Translations under genes and position numbers: made by a program
Shown: one piece after another, positions 22,430 through 33,124 of the stretch
How the letters are laid out: each line of letters begins with the position of its first letter
Numbering within the stretch: position 1 is the stretch's first letter
The notes under the pieces: model-generated
The model's input: the letters and a program-made list of their open reading frames with translations, nothing else
The model's database searches: none
Told to the model about the DNA's origin: nothing
From: Basidiobolus meristosporus CBS 931.73
Taxonomy: Eukaryota > Basidiobolomycota > Basidiobolomycetes > Basidiobolales > Basidiobolaceae
Length of the DNA: 38,937 bases
Direction: 5' to 3'
NCBI GenBank assembly: GCA_002104905.1
Contig: MCFE01000757.1
Coordinates: forward strand, 1-38,937

Positions 22430-24880
22430 GGTACTGCTGGTAACATATACATCTTGCAAACATATGCTTGGTTGTTGCCACTTCTGCCATGAATACCTCC
22501 TGAATATTTGCAAAGAACTTCTGGGTATTTAGCCAATATATTCCTTCTCCTTGCTAGATTCTAGTCCCCTAATAGGTGTGCTCTGGCTTTGCTTGTGTGA
22601 ATTCTGTATTGAATGGTGTTGAAGTTGGCTTGTGACCATGAGAAATCCAGCATATCTTGGTAGAGTTTTCCTAATAAAGATTAGTTGTTTGCTGCACCCA
22701 ATCTAACTGTGGGTTACTTAATGAATTGCCCACACATTGGGGCAGTTTAGCTTCTTGATGTCATAGGCATAGGTGTCTCCATGTGCACATCAGTCTTCAA
22801 TACTTTTCACCTCTTTTTGGCTGTCCTCAACATGCCAGCACATCTCATCCATGACAGACTTGAAGGTAATATTGTTGATGAGATTGGGTATGGTAGTGCC
22901 TGTGACTTGATTTATCATCCTGTCTCACCACAAATCTGCTCCATAGCAAACTCCCAGAAGGTGAAGTAAGGCCCAATATTCTCCACACACCAAGCAAGAT
23001 GGAGTAGGAAATGGATACAGTAGTGGCAGATATATACTTGTTCAGCTTTATGGTTGTAGTATAGCTGCTCAAATCCCATCTCAAGCTCTTTGCACAACAA
23101 CTGTAGATGCCGCAAGTTGGCATTGGTGATCTGCTTCTGGATAAATATTCCTAAAATGTCCACATATGACTCCCAATGCTTCCAATGTACTCTTGGTAAG
23201 AACGGCTTCAGAACACCACTTGAATAAATACATATCCAGTTCATCCAGTCTTTGCATTTGTATTGTCACATATACATATGAATATTAAGTGGAGCGTGTG
23301 AGAAGTACTTAGGGTAGCAGATACTCTGTAATATCTTGCCAATTCTTTCAAATTTCTCTGGTATGTTGAAGGGCACATTCAGCTTGAAAATGCCCATGTA
23401 CAACTTGGTCATCAGTATAGGGATATTGTTGAAAAGCAAATGCAATGCCCCCAGTGGAAAGCTTTTGCTCCAACAGATACCCTCTATCTTAAGTATCACT
23501 GGTTTCTAATTGATTCTATATTCTGGCCAATGGCTATAACTTGCCAACTTTGCTGCAACTGCATGCTTACTTCTGTACATTCTCTCTGTGGAAAGATGAT
23601 GTTCTTAGTGCTGGTGTTTGGATAATAAAAATGTGCCTGAGTAATGGAATAAATCCCCAGGATCTCACACATTTGATAGCAATACCGTCCATTGTACCCA
23701 GAAAAATCTGCTATCTTGCTGATGGCTGGGGTATCTCCAATGCAGAAAATAATATGCGCTTTTACATGACAGCCATATACTAATATGGTGTTGGAAAGCA
23801 TACACAATTCATCCAGCAATGGATACAGGTGGCTATCCAGATTGCTAAGGCATGGTCATGCATACCTTGAGAGTAATCCTTGCTTCTTAGCTGTTTGTAA
23901 TGTTTGCCATCAAATATATATTGGATATGTTTACGCTTGATTGATACTGAGTGCAATACTGTATAGCTTTGCAATACTTGTTGGACTGCATCAGATTCCT
24001 CAGACAGGGTTTGACTGGAATATATCCAGAGTGTGAACAATGTTTTCCCTCAATGATTGTAAATCCCTGACAATTTGGACATGTTGCAATGGTAGCAATT
24101 TTGGATGTGAATGCCATGTAACTGTTAGCACATGCTGGAATCAGGACAGTCTCTGGATCATATGTTGCCTGCTGCATGGCAGTTGTTGACTTGTACCATG
24201 TAAACGTTGAGTTGCATCCCAGTGTGATTTTGGCAAGAAGTAGTAATAAATCCTCAAAGCCCCCATTACTGATGTTAGTGGAAATGCACCACTTCTCTAG
24301 CCACAACATAACATCATTCACCAGTAAATGGATTACTGGGCTCACTTGGCTCCATAAAGTATCCTTGGCATTTGTTTCCATGTGTGTTGTCTCATTGCAT
24401 ATAGAGATGTGACTGGGCTCATACATGGTAATCTTGCTGGCAGAGATAAGCTCAAAATCCATCAGTGAGCCTTCTGTGTTAGAGCTATCACTCTACATGC
24501 CATATTCAGAAGGCTGAGGTGAGCCTAAAGGCATCACAAACTCACCTGACTCAGTTTGCACAAGGTGACAAAGATGGCCAGGTGCCATTAGAAAAGTATC
24601 AACTGGCTGGCAATATAATGTAGGTACAGTAGAGACCAATGGATGGTCAAATATGAATTGGGTGGCAAAACACTGGCTGTGATCCTTTTAATATTTCCTA
24701 TGCCATCTGCGTGCTTCATGGCTGGGAGGCTTGCCACAATAGCCACATGGTCTTTTTTCTCTTCTCTTATGGCATTGAGTCAAAGTAGTTGTGTCCATGA
24801 GGCAAACAGTTTGACCTTGAAGAACGTAACACTATTATATCACTTTTTGGTCAGTACTCATGTGAACTTAAGACAGTGTT
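22430..24880 (-). pseudogene. Tnp2-family transposase, degenerate, longest copy
   Basis: Read on the minus strand from about 24880, the copy has the CGKPPSHEA cluster, then KWCISTNISNGGFEDLLLLL and an IATCPNCQGF zinc-ribbon-like pair. Next is the Tnp2 core block KAHIIFCIGDTPAISKIADF with GYNGRYC, and then a DUF4218-like block with CHYCIHFLLHLAWCVENIGP and FWEFAMEQICGE. Stops and frame changes interrupt it (about 24.0, 23.85, 23.5 and 22.9 kb), so it is not functional. Tnp2 proteins move CACTA/EnSpm-like and related DNA transposons in basidiomycetes by cut and paste. The terminal repeats of this element were not found, probably lost by the rearrangements on both sides. Confidence 0.78.
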
Positions 24881-24894
24881 GTATTTAAGACATT

Positions 24895-25105
24895 AGACTT
24901 GTTCCATTGTGCCATTGATCACAGTGCCAGAAAGTGCTGTATATTTTGTTATTAATTTAATATTTTAGGGTCATATGCATGTCAATTTTGATCCCAAATT
25001 GGCACTGTATGGCACTATCTGGTACTCTGTGGCATGATCAGGCACCATCTGGCATGCTATGGCACTATTGGGCACTATGATCAGCTGGAATGATGGAACA
25101 AGTCT
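24895..25105. mobile_element. 211-bp MITE, Harbinger-derived, with ATT target duplication
   Basis: Perfect 11-bp ends, AGACTTGTTCC and GGAACAAGTCT, are flanked by ATT at 24892-24894 and at 25106-25108. The inside has several GGCACTAT-like repeats and no coding frame. The same 11-bp ends and similar subterminal repeats bound the 4.2-kb Harbinger element at 32942-37178. The matching position in the left arm (about 21430-21450) lacks the insert and has one ATT, so this is a genuine empty site. Confidence 0.92.
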
Positions 25106-25234
25106 ATTGAATCTACATGAATGTAAGATTCAATGATGACCTGCCACAATAAGCATTATAAATAAAGTTTTGGCACCGCATACACATGCCAATCCAACCC
25201 CATTTCCCCTTTAGTTTCACTTACTTTCATATAT

Positions 25235-25677
25235 ATGCTGCCAAAAAATAAAGCAAAGTTGTCTGGTTCCCAACCAAACCCCACCACTGAGGGCAATAGC
25301 AGAATGGTTGGACAACAGCTTGCTTTGACATTCAGTGCAACAAGCAGGCTACATCCAAAAAAAGCCCTGTGGACAGTGTGCCCATTGAAGGTAATAATGC
25401 AGACTCCTCAGGCTCTCAGTCAAGTAGGCAATTGAGAACCTCTGCAGAGCCACAAGCTGACCATTATACTCAAGAAGATGAGAATGTAGCAAATGCAGTA
25501 CCCTCAGTTGAAGATCAGCAAGTGGCCATGACAACATCACCACCACCCATATTAGCAAGTATGTTGTCAGCTCATACCAAAGCATTAATGAAGCAATTAG
25601 GTGCAGTGGCTGATTGATTAGATGCAATGGCCCAGAGAAATCAGGAAATAGTCCAGAAACAGGATGAGTGGATAATA
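25235..25677 (+). pseudogene. Accessory ORF of the Tnp2-type transposon, truncated by the Gypsy LTR (right arm)
   Basis: It starts MLPKNKAKLSGSQPN and matches the left-arm ORF starting at 21311, with a QQLALTFSATSR stretch and a KALMKQLGA...RNQEIVQKQDEWI coiled segment. A frame change near 25370 and a stop near 25618 disrupt it. The frame ends where the LTR begins near 25678, so the basic C-terminal half is absent. Confidence 0.65.
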
Positions 25678-26750
25678 CATTGTGGTGGTTTATAAGTCCA
25701 AGGGAGAGATACATCCAACACTTCTCAAGTGTTTTGTGTGTGGGATGTTCACTGGGTGTAATAACATCTGGCAAAAGCTTGCCAGGAATACTGGTGTTCT
25801 GTCTCTAATCTAATGTGATAGGGAATAAAGCCACAAGTTTGTCAATGGAAAACTATTGAGCTACAGTCCCCAACCTAGTTGGTGTCTTATCAAAAGTACG
25901 TGCTGGGCTCAGCATCCTTTGAGATGACAATGTACTAAAGCTTCCAAAGTCAAAACAACTGTAAACTCCACCAGCAGGGACTTGATAAGAATGCAGCTGT
26001 GGCCAATGGCTTCAAAGACAGAAAAGTATCTTTGCCTGTACAAGAACAAACTTGGGAAAGAATCAAATATAATAACAGATACCAACTCTGAGTATTCCTC
26101 ACAAGTTGTGCCTCCAAGGTCAGTTGACGGTCAGTGCGGTTTCCTGGGAGTCTCCTGTGGTCTAGGGTTGAAAGTTCAGGTAGCAGCAGGTAGCAGTGAT
26201 CATGCTAATCAACAAGTTGGTATATTGATAAAAGGGATGATGATTTATTGTTGAGGGATAGCCTCCCTTATATACTTTGATTACTGGCTAAATGACTACT
26301 AATCATGGTGTTCCAGAAGGTCCCGGATGTCAATAGAAATCTTAATGACATCAGAATGACCTAAGAATGCTCTAAGTAGGTGCTGGAAGGTTCTAAGAGG
26401 CACAGCACATCCAACCAATCAGGAATCAGTATTCTGAAACCTGTGTAACATAGGGATACCATATATGGTATGGAAATGGTAGGGATGGTGACATGGGTTG
26501 ATCATGTGTCACAGGTACTGGCGCGGGTACTTGCCTAATATAGAAGCACTTATAGCTAGTAATCTACATAAAGTGAGGGGTAACTTATGCAATATGGTAA
26601 GCAGGTGTGATAGTCAACCGGCTTATGGGATAGTACTGATTGGGTAAGACAAATGGGATAAAACTATAATAAATGTAGTAGAGATATAGGGAAGTAGAAA
26701 ATGAGGGAACAAGCATGTCTGTCAGTAGGTGTCACTGTTACCCCACTACA
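25678..26750 (-). repeat. 3' LTR of the Gypsy element
   Basis: This about 1.07-kb LTR ends CCCCACTACA on the plus strand, next to the polypurine tract. In element orientation it holds a TATATAAGG promoter box (reverse complement at 26266-26274), an AATAAA signal (reverse complement at 26244-26249) and the palindrome ATACCATATATGGTAT at 26456-26471. Its first two bases may be mutated (CA instead of TG at 25678). Confidence 0.88.
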
Positions 26751-26787
26751 TCCACCCCCTCTCAGCTTTGAACTTGGGTAAAGCAAA

Positions 26788-29700
26788 CTAATCTTGATGT
26801 GCAAAATTCCTATGCTTGAATAACTTAAGTTGGTTTCCAGCAACTGGTGCCCTCAACTGGGTGTTGTCAAGCTCAGATATGTAATAACTTTCATTTCCAA
26901 TCACTTTGGAAATGAGGTAGGGGCCAGTCCATTTGTTGTCAAACTTCCAACTCCATTGTTTGTCCAAGGTGGAATCATAGAGTAATACTGGGTCTCCTAG
27001 TGATAGTGGTTTTGGTCTTGTTGGGTGTTATTTGTCAAAGGGCACCTTGTTCTTCAGTTGTGTATCCTTAAGTTGTTCAGCAACTCTGCTGATATTCAAG
27101 TCATGGTGATCAAGTTGCTGTATGCAAGTTGCAAGGAGGTCTTCAGTCTGCATATTGGATCTCCAGTTCAATGAGTTCCAAGTGAATGTGTTTAACTCAA
27201 CTGGTAGTATGCAGTCATGTCCATAGAGTGGTTTGAATGGCAATAATCCAGTTGTTCTCTTGGTAGTAATTCTATCTGCCCAGAGTGCAAGATGTAATTG
27301 CTGTGGCCACAGTGTTGTGTTATTCTCACAGGTCCTGACAAGAGAGTTCACCAATGGTCCATGTCCTCTTGCTATCATTACATTGGCTTGAGGGTGGTAA
27401 GCTGTTGTAATAGCAATGTGTATCTTGTACTTTGAGCACAGCTCCTGGATCATTTGGGATGTCATCTCTCCTCTGTCAGCAACAAACTGTTGGATGCGGC
27501 CAAATCTGCAGATGATGTCTTCAAGTATAAATCTCCATATGGTATGGCTCTTGTTGTTGGGCAAGGCTCAAGCCTCTGCCCACCCACTAAGGTCATCTCT
27601 AGCAACAATCAGGTACTTTTTTGATCCAGCTGTTGGCAAGTGGACAAGGTCAATACCAACCTTTTGCCATAGACAGATTGTGTAAGTAGGATGCAGTGGT
27701 TCTTCATAACGCTTGGAGGATCTCTTCTGGCAGGATACACATGACTCAACAAAATGTTGGATATCATAGTACATGTTTTCCCAGTAGTACCTCTGAGCTG
27801 TGGTATTGTAGGTGACTTCTTGTCCTCTATGTCCTCCTGGTTCTCCTTGATGGATACTTGTCATGATGTTCAGTTGCTCTTGTGGGGTAGTGACTACTCT
27901 TCTTGGCATAAGTCCAGGCTTCACTTGCTTAAAGAGAAGATCATCTTTAAGATAGTAGTGGTGTGCCTTCTTCCTGAGTTTTCTAAACTCCTGAATTTCC
28001 ATCCAACTAGGTTTCTTAAGTATCCTTAGATATTCCTTGATCAGACTCCAGGTAGTTCTCTCTTGGTCTTTGATGGCAATCCGCCAGATCTCTGCATCAA
28101 TAATATCATCAAAGTGAGGGTCCAAGTCTTCAAATAATTGTGGTGCCTTCCTGGAGAGTGCATCAGCCACAACATTTGTCTTGCCAGGGATATGTCTGAC
28201 CTCAAAGTCAAGCATTTTCAGCCATGCCATCCATTGGTTTGTGGCATCATCAGGTAGGTCAGGTTTGTTGATCATTCCTATAAGTGGCTTGGCATCTGTC
28301 TCCAGGATAAAATGTGTCATGTAGAGTTGTGACTTAAGTTTCCCCAGCATCTTCACAGCTCCTAGTAGTTCTCTCTTAATCTGACAGTATCTTTGTTCAC
28401 TAGGAGAGAATATGCAGCTCTCATATCTGTAGGCACAGCGGTTGCCATCTTCATCATCTTGTCTAAGTAGTGCTCCAGCTCATATAGGGCTTGCATCCAC
28501 TGTCAAAATAGGTGGGCATTCAGTGTTTTGATGGTCAAGAGGTCTTAGAACTGGTGGAGATACTAAGGCCTCTTTCAGTTATTGCATGGCTTCTTCTTGC
28601 TCTTCTCCCTAGATGAATGGGGTATTCTTTCTCTGTAGTTGGTAGATTGGTTCTGCTATCTCAGAAAATCTTGGGATCCAGATCCTAAAGAACCCACAAG
28701 CTGCCACAAAGCTACAAGCTTGTGTTAGATTTGTGGGGGTAGGCCAGTTGCATATCTTTTGTGTCTTGGAATCTCCAGGTGAACAACCAAAAGTGTTGAA
28801 TTTTTGTCCAACAATGGATATCTCTGATACACCAAAGCTGCTTTTCTCACCACTGATGGTGAGTCCAGATTCTTCAATGGCTCCTAATATGACATCATTG
28901 TCTGAAATATGGTCATAGACAAACTTTGTTACTCCAGGCATGACTTCAGTGGTGTCCTGGGTTTTTGGTCCTTTGATGCCTATGTCATCAACAAAGACAG
29001 CAAGCCTCTCAGGTATAAACTGGTATAGCACATTCACCATGCATCTCTGAAACTGAGTCATGGAGTTTGTAGCCCCTTGGCCGAGTCTTGTCATCCTTAA
29101 AAGTCCAAATGGTGTCTGTAATGCAAACCTATCTCTTGATGTCTCATCAAGGGGAATCTGGTCATATCCTGAGTAGAGATCATATGTTGAGTAGATGGAG
29201 TAGCCACTAAAGCTTTCTGCAAAGTCATCAATAGATGGAGGTATAGCAACATCTCTGATAGTGACAGCATTTGCAGGTTGCATGTCTTGAATGAATCGGA
29301 GCTTTCCATTCTTCTTTATGGTCACAAACCATCTGCTAGCATAGGGTCCATGGCAAGGTTCTAGGATACCAGCTTCTATCTTCTTCTTAAGTAGGTCATG
29401 TACATCAGCTTAGAGTCCTCTGGGCAGTGGGTAAGGCTTAAATGACCAGGGTGTGTGGGGCACTGTATGAATCTTGATGGGTTTTTCAACCAATATCTTT
29501 AAGAGCCCCATCTCCTTGTCATTATATGAGAAAACCTTATCATGCCTTTTCAAGGTTTCTTCAAATAATAGTATCTCCTCTGGTGTAAGGTTTCCATCAC
29601 CAATGATAAGTTGCGTAAGTCTCTCAGGTGTAAGTTGTATATCTTCTGGTGTTTCTTCTGCTGGTCTAATGTAATCAGCAGGTCAGGATCCATCAGTCAA

Positions 29701-31641
29701 AGGGGTAAGTGATGGTCTAATCTTCTGTTCTACTGTCTTGTATTTTGTCCAAACCATTGCAGTCTGCTCCTGTATACCTAATGTGCAGCTCCAAATGTTG
29801 GGGTGTATATTGTCAGGCTCCTCATCTTCTTCCAAAACAAGTTGCGTCTTCTGGCAAGTAGTATGTGTCCTCTTATTGTTGGGTGTTACACCACAGGAGG
29901 TTGACTGTAGTCCTGGGTTGGATCCTTGTATGGTGTACCATACTGACCCATTGGAATAGTTGGTAGTTGTAGCCTTAGTACTGGTTTCCCATTGTCTACC
30001 TAGCAGAAGGTCAAACTTTGCCTTCTGGCAGATGAAGAGGGGAAGCCAGACCTTGATTCCTTGTACCTCAATAGGGAACTTGTGTACTACACCATAGAGT
30101 GGACTAGATCCTGAGTTTCCATCTGTCATGTTCCATGCAATATCTCTATTAACAGGCAGTAGCTCCTTGCTACTAAGTGTCTTCCAGAAGTCTAGCAGCA
30201 TAACACAAATCTCTGAGTTACTGTCAATATGGCAGTCAACAGGGTCATCATATATATACCCTTTCACCACAGCAGTTGCAACTGAGTAAAAGGTCTTATA
30301 TTCAGTATTGTTGTCATCCTTTTGGTGGTCTTCAGGGTTTGTCTGAATTATATGGGTGTCCATTTGTTCCACAGCTTGTTGTCTTGTTCTAAGCTGCTCA
30401 TCAAAGGTCTTCCTAACAGATGGGGATACACTCATGATTTCTCAAACCAACAAAGTGAGGTTCTGCTTCAGCAGCTTCTCAGTAATCAGTTGAGGGCTTG
30501 AGTAGTTTGCTATCTTTGAGGTCATCTGAAAGTGAGGCAATGGATCTTGGGTGGGCAGCATACTAGGCCTCTTGTCAATAACAACTTCAGGTTCTTCAAA
30601 TTGTGGTCTTCTAAGGATGGGTTTGGCAGGTTCTTCAGGGAAGTGTCTTTTGGTAGCAAAGGCATCAACTTCATATTGTCTGTTGTCAGCGCTGCTTGGA
30701 TTCACTCTATGAGTCCCAATAGAGGCACCAACACTAATCTTTCTGGTTGCTGAGTCAGATTTCTGGAAAAGGGCTCTCATCCTTCCTCTTTGGAAATTAG
30801 TGGGAATCCTTCTTCCTTCCTTGTCAGCAAGCATTCCATCAGCATCAAACTGTACTGCTCCTTCTCTGAGTAGCTGACTAAGCTCTGATCATTCTTGTCT
30901 GGCATTCTGTGTAGAGTCACACCAGATGTACTGCCTGGGCAAAGGTCTTTGTACCTCAGTAGCAACCTCAGCTGAGTCATTAATCTTGAGGGCTAGCTTT
31001 TGTAGCTGTTCAGCAAGTTAGTCAATTCTGTTGGTAGTGTAGGTCTGATTGTCAGCAGCAGCACTCCTTGGCTTCTTGGTTGACTGGTCTGGCAGATTAA
31101 ATGTCAGGAGTCTCATGAAGGTAGAAGTTTGCTTTGCCTCTAGGAGAACACATTTCATCTCTTCAAAGCAAGGAATGCCAGACTTGTCATCCTTGGCTGC
31201 ATGTAAGTCAACTTTCCTTGCCAAGTCCTGGGGAAGCCGTTGTGCAAGGTAAAGTATCATGGTAAACGCAGTTATAGCCTGGGACTCTAGAAGTGGCTTA
31301 GCCATGTCTTCATATTGTTGAATGAACTCTTCAATTGATAGCTTGGAAAGTCCAGTTCTTCCAAAGTGTTGGAGGTCTTCAATTCCATAGTATATCTGGG
31401 GTCTACCATACTTGGTCTGTAGGTAGGTCTTCATTAAGGCCCAGTCAGTGAGAATGTCTCCTTGTCCAAGAAGCTTAGTGGTAATTTCATTGGTGCAGTA
31501 GTAGGGGAAGTCTTCAGCCTTTTCTAGTTCAGATAGGCTGCACATCTTGCAGAGCTTCTCCCATTTGAATATGAAGCTTTCCACATTCTTTCCATCAAAC
31601 TGTGGGGCTCCATGTGAGAGTTGTAATGGCATAGAGTTCAT
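26788..31641 (-). pseudogene. Gag-Pol of the Gypsy element, one frame with ten premature stops
   Basis: From ATG at 31641 to the final TAG at 26788-26790 all domains stay in one frame (1618 codons). Gag covers 31641 to about 30.8 kb, with a YIWCDST zinc-knuckle-like remnant. The protease active site reads DSN instead of DSG/DTG (about 30217-30225). The RT box FVDD lies at about 28984-28995. RNase H has TVDASP and DALSRK. Integrase has an HHCC domain (HQGEPGGHRG, CVSCQKR), a core with D in VGIDLVHLP and VADRG, and a GPY module (KWTGPYLISK). The third catalytic residue, normally Glu in an ERGH context, is Ala (27370-27372). Premature stops lie at 31018, 30889, 30442, 29683, 29410, 28609, 28579, 28480, 27568 and 27028 (plus-strand left positions). 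No frameshift is needed. The copy is inactive. Confidence 0.9.
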
Positions 31642-31791
31642 TTTGGGCAGGTAGGTTGGTGTTGTAATCTTGGTAATATTGGTAGTCTCTTTTCAATAGG
31701 TGGATAACAGCTCAAATCTTCAGGTAAATCTTATTGGGTCCTAGGGAACTTGTATGAACCCCCCACATTGGGTGCAAACTATGTTGTGGTG

Positions 31792-32850
31792 TATAGGTTC
31801 AAGGGAGAGATATGTCCAACACTTCTCAAGTGTTTTGTTTGTGGGGTGTTCATTGGGTGCAATAACCTCTGGCAAAAGCTTGCTAGGAATACTGGTGTCT
31901 GTCTCTAGTCTAATGTGAAGGGGAATAAAGCCGCAAGCTTGTCAAGGGAAAACTATTGAGCTACAATCCCCAACTTAGTTGGCATCATAACAAAAGTATA
32001 TGCTGCATTCAGTGTCCTTTGAGATGACAATGTACTAAAGCTTCCAAAGTCAAAACAACTGTAAACTCCACCAGCAGGGACTTAATAAGAATGCAGCTGT
32101 GGTTAATAGTTACAAAGACAGTAAAGTATCTTTGCCTGTACAAGAACAAACTTGGGAAAGAATCAAATATAATAAAAGATACCTACTCTGAGTATTCCTC
32201 ACAAGTAGTGCCTCCAAGGTCAGTTGGCGGTCAGTGCGGTTTCCTGTGAGTCTCCTGTGGTCTGGGGTTGAAAGTTCAGGTAGCAGCTGGTAGCAGTGAT
32301 CATGCTAATCAACAAGTTGGTATATTGATAAAAGGGATGATGATTTATTGTTGAGGGATAGCCTCCCTTATATACTTTGCTTACTGGCTAAATGATTACT
32401 AATCATGGTGTTCCAGAAGGTTCCGGATGTCAATAGATATCTTAATGACATCAGAATGACCTAAGAATGCTCTAAGTAGGTGCTGGAAGGTTCTAAGAGG
32501 CACAGCACATCCAACCAATCAGGAATCAGTATTCTGAAACCTGTGTAACATAGGGATACCATATATGGTATAGAAATGGTAGGGATGGTGAAACAGGTTG
32601 ATTATGTGTCACAGGTACTGGCAGGGGTACTTGCCTAATATAGAAGCACTTATAGCTAGTAATATATATAAAGTGAGGGGTAACTTATGCAATAATGTAA
32701 GCAGGTGTGATAGTCAACCAGCTTATGGGATAGTGCCAATTGAGTAAGACAAATGGGATAAAACTAAAATAAATGTAGTAGAGATATAGGGAAGTAGAAA
32801 CTGAGGGAATGAGCACATCTGTCAGTGGGTGTCATTGTCACCCCACTACA
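31792..32850 (-). repeat. 5' LTR of the Gypsy element
   Basis: This 1059-bp LTR runs from TGTTGTGGTG to CCCCACTACA on the plus strand. It has the same internal layout as the 3' LTR, including the palindrome at 32556-32571. It is directly followed by a second, partial LTR in the same direction (32851-32941). Confidence 0.88.
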
Positions 32851-32941
32851 GTGGTTTCCTGGGAGTGTCCTGTGGTCTGGGATTGGAAGTTCAGGTAGCG
32901 GCAGGTAGCAGTGATCACACTAATCCACAAGTCAGCATATT
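32851..32941 (-). repeat. Partial LTR, left piece of an LTR split by the Harbinger element
   Basis: Matches the LTR interior from GTTTCCTGGGAG to AAGTCAGCATATT. The next LTR bases, ATTGATAAAAGG, resume at 37179 after the Harbinger element; ATT is the duplicated target. Confidence 0.85.
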
Positions 32942-33124
32942 AGACTTGTTCCGTTGGACAGTGCCACATAGTGCCAGCCTGTTTATAGTGCCGGATCGAT
33001 CTAGCACTCTACGGCACTATCTGGCACTATAATTTCTACCATGATGCCAGTGGTATGATGCAGTTACTGGTAATTTTACTCAATCTTACTTATGTTGCTC
33101 AGAATAGTGCTTTCTTTGCTTTAT

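Larger units (their letters stand above)
19108..26110. repeat. Large imperfect inverted duplication (arms about 19.1-22.4 and 24.0-26.1 kb)
   Basis: LTR fragment, accessory ORF, divergent promoter region and transposase 5' half occur in mirrored order on both sides of a spacer at about 22.4-23.96 kb. The spacer carries the transposase 3' half. Arms differ by many substitutions, by the MITE (right arm only), and by about 600 bp of accessory ORF kept only in the left arm. Confidence 0.75.
25678..32850 (-). mobile_element. Ty3/Gypsy LTR retrotransposon, full length, decayed
   Basis: The element is transcribed from right to left. LTRs lie at 31792-32850 (5') and about 25678-26750 (3'). A polypurine tract (GAGAGGGGGTGGA) sits directly before the 3' LTR, whose minus-strand end begins TGTAGTGGGG. 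Gag, protease, RT, RNase H and integrase follow in Gypsy order within one frame. The LTRs differ at roughly one base in fifteen over a 190-bp stretch compared by eye, so the insertion is old. No clean target duplication is visible: left flank GATAATA, right flank GTGGT. This suggests later recombination or insertion next to another LTR. No tRNA-type primer site starting with TGG is obvious after the 5' LTR. Confidence 0.92.

Noticed and set aside
27416-28029. Plus-strand frames of about 90 codons
   Set aside because: Antisense shadows of the Gypsy integrase region.
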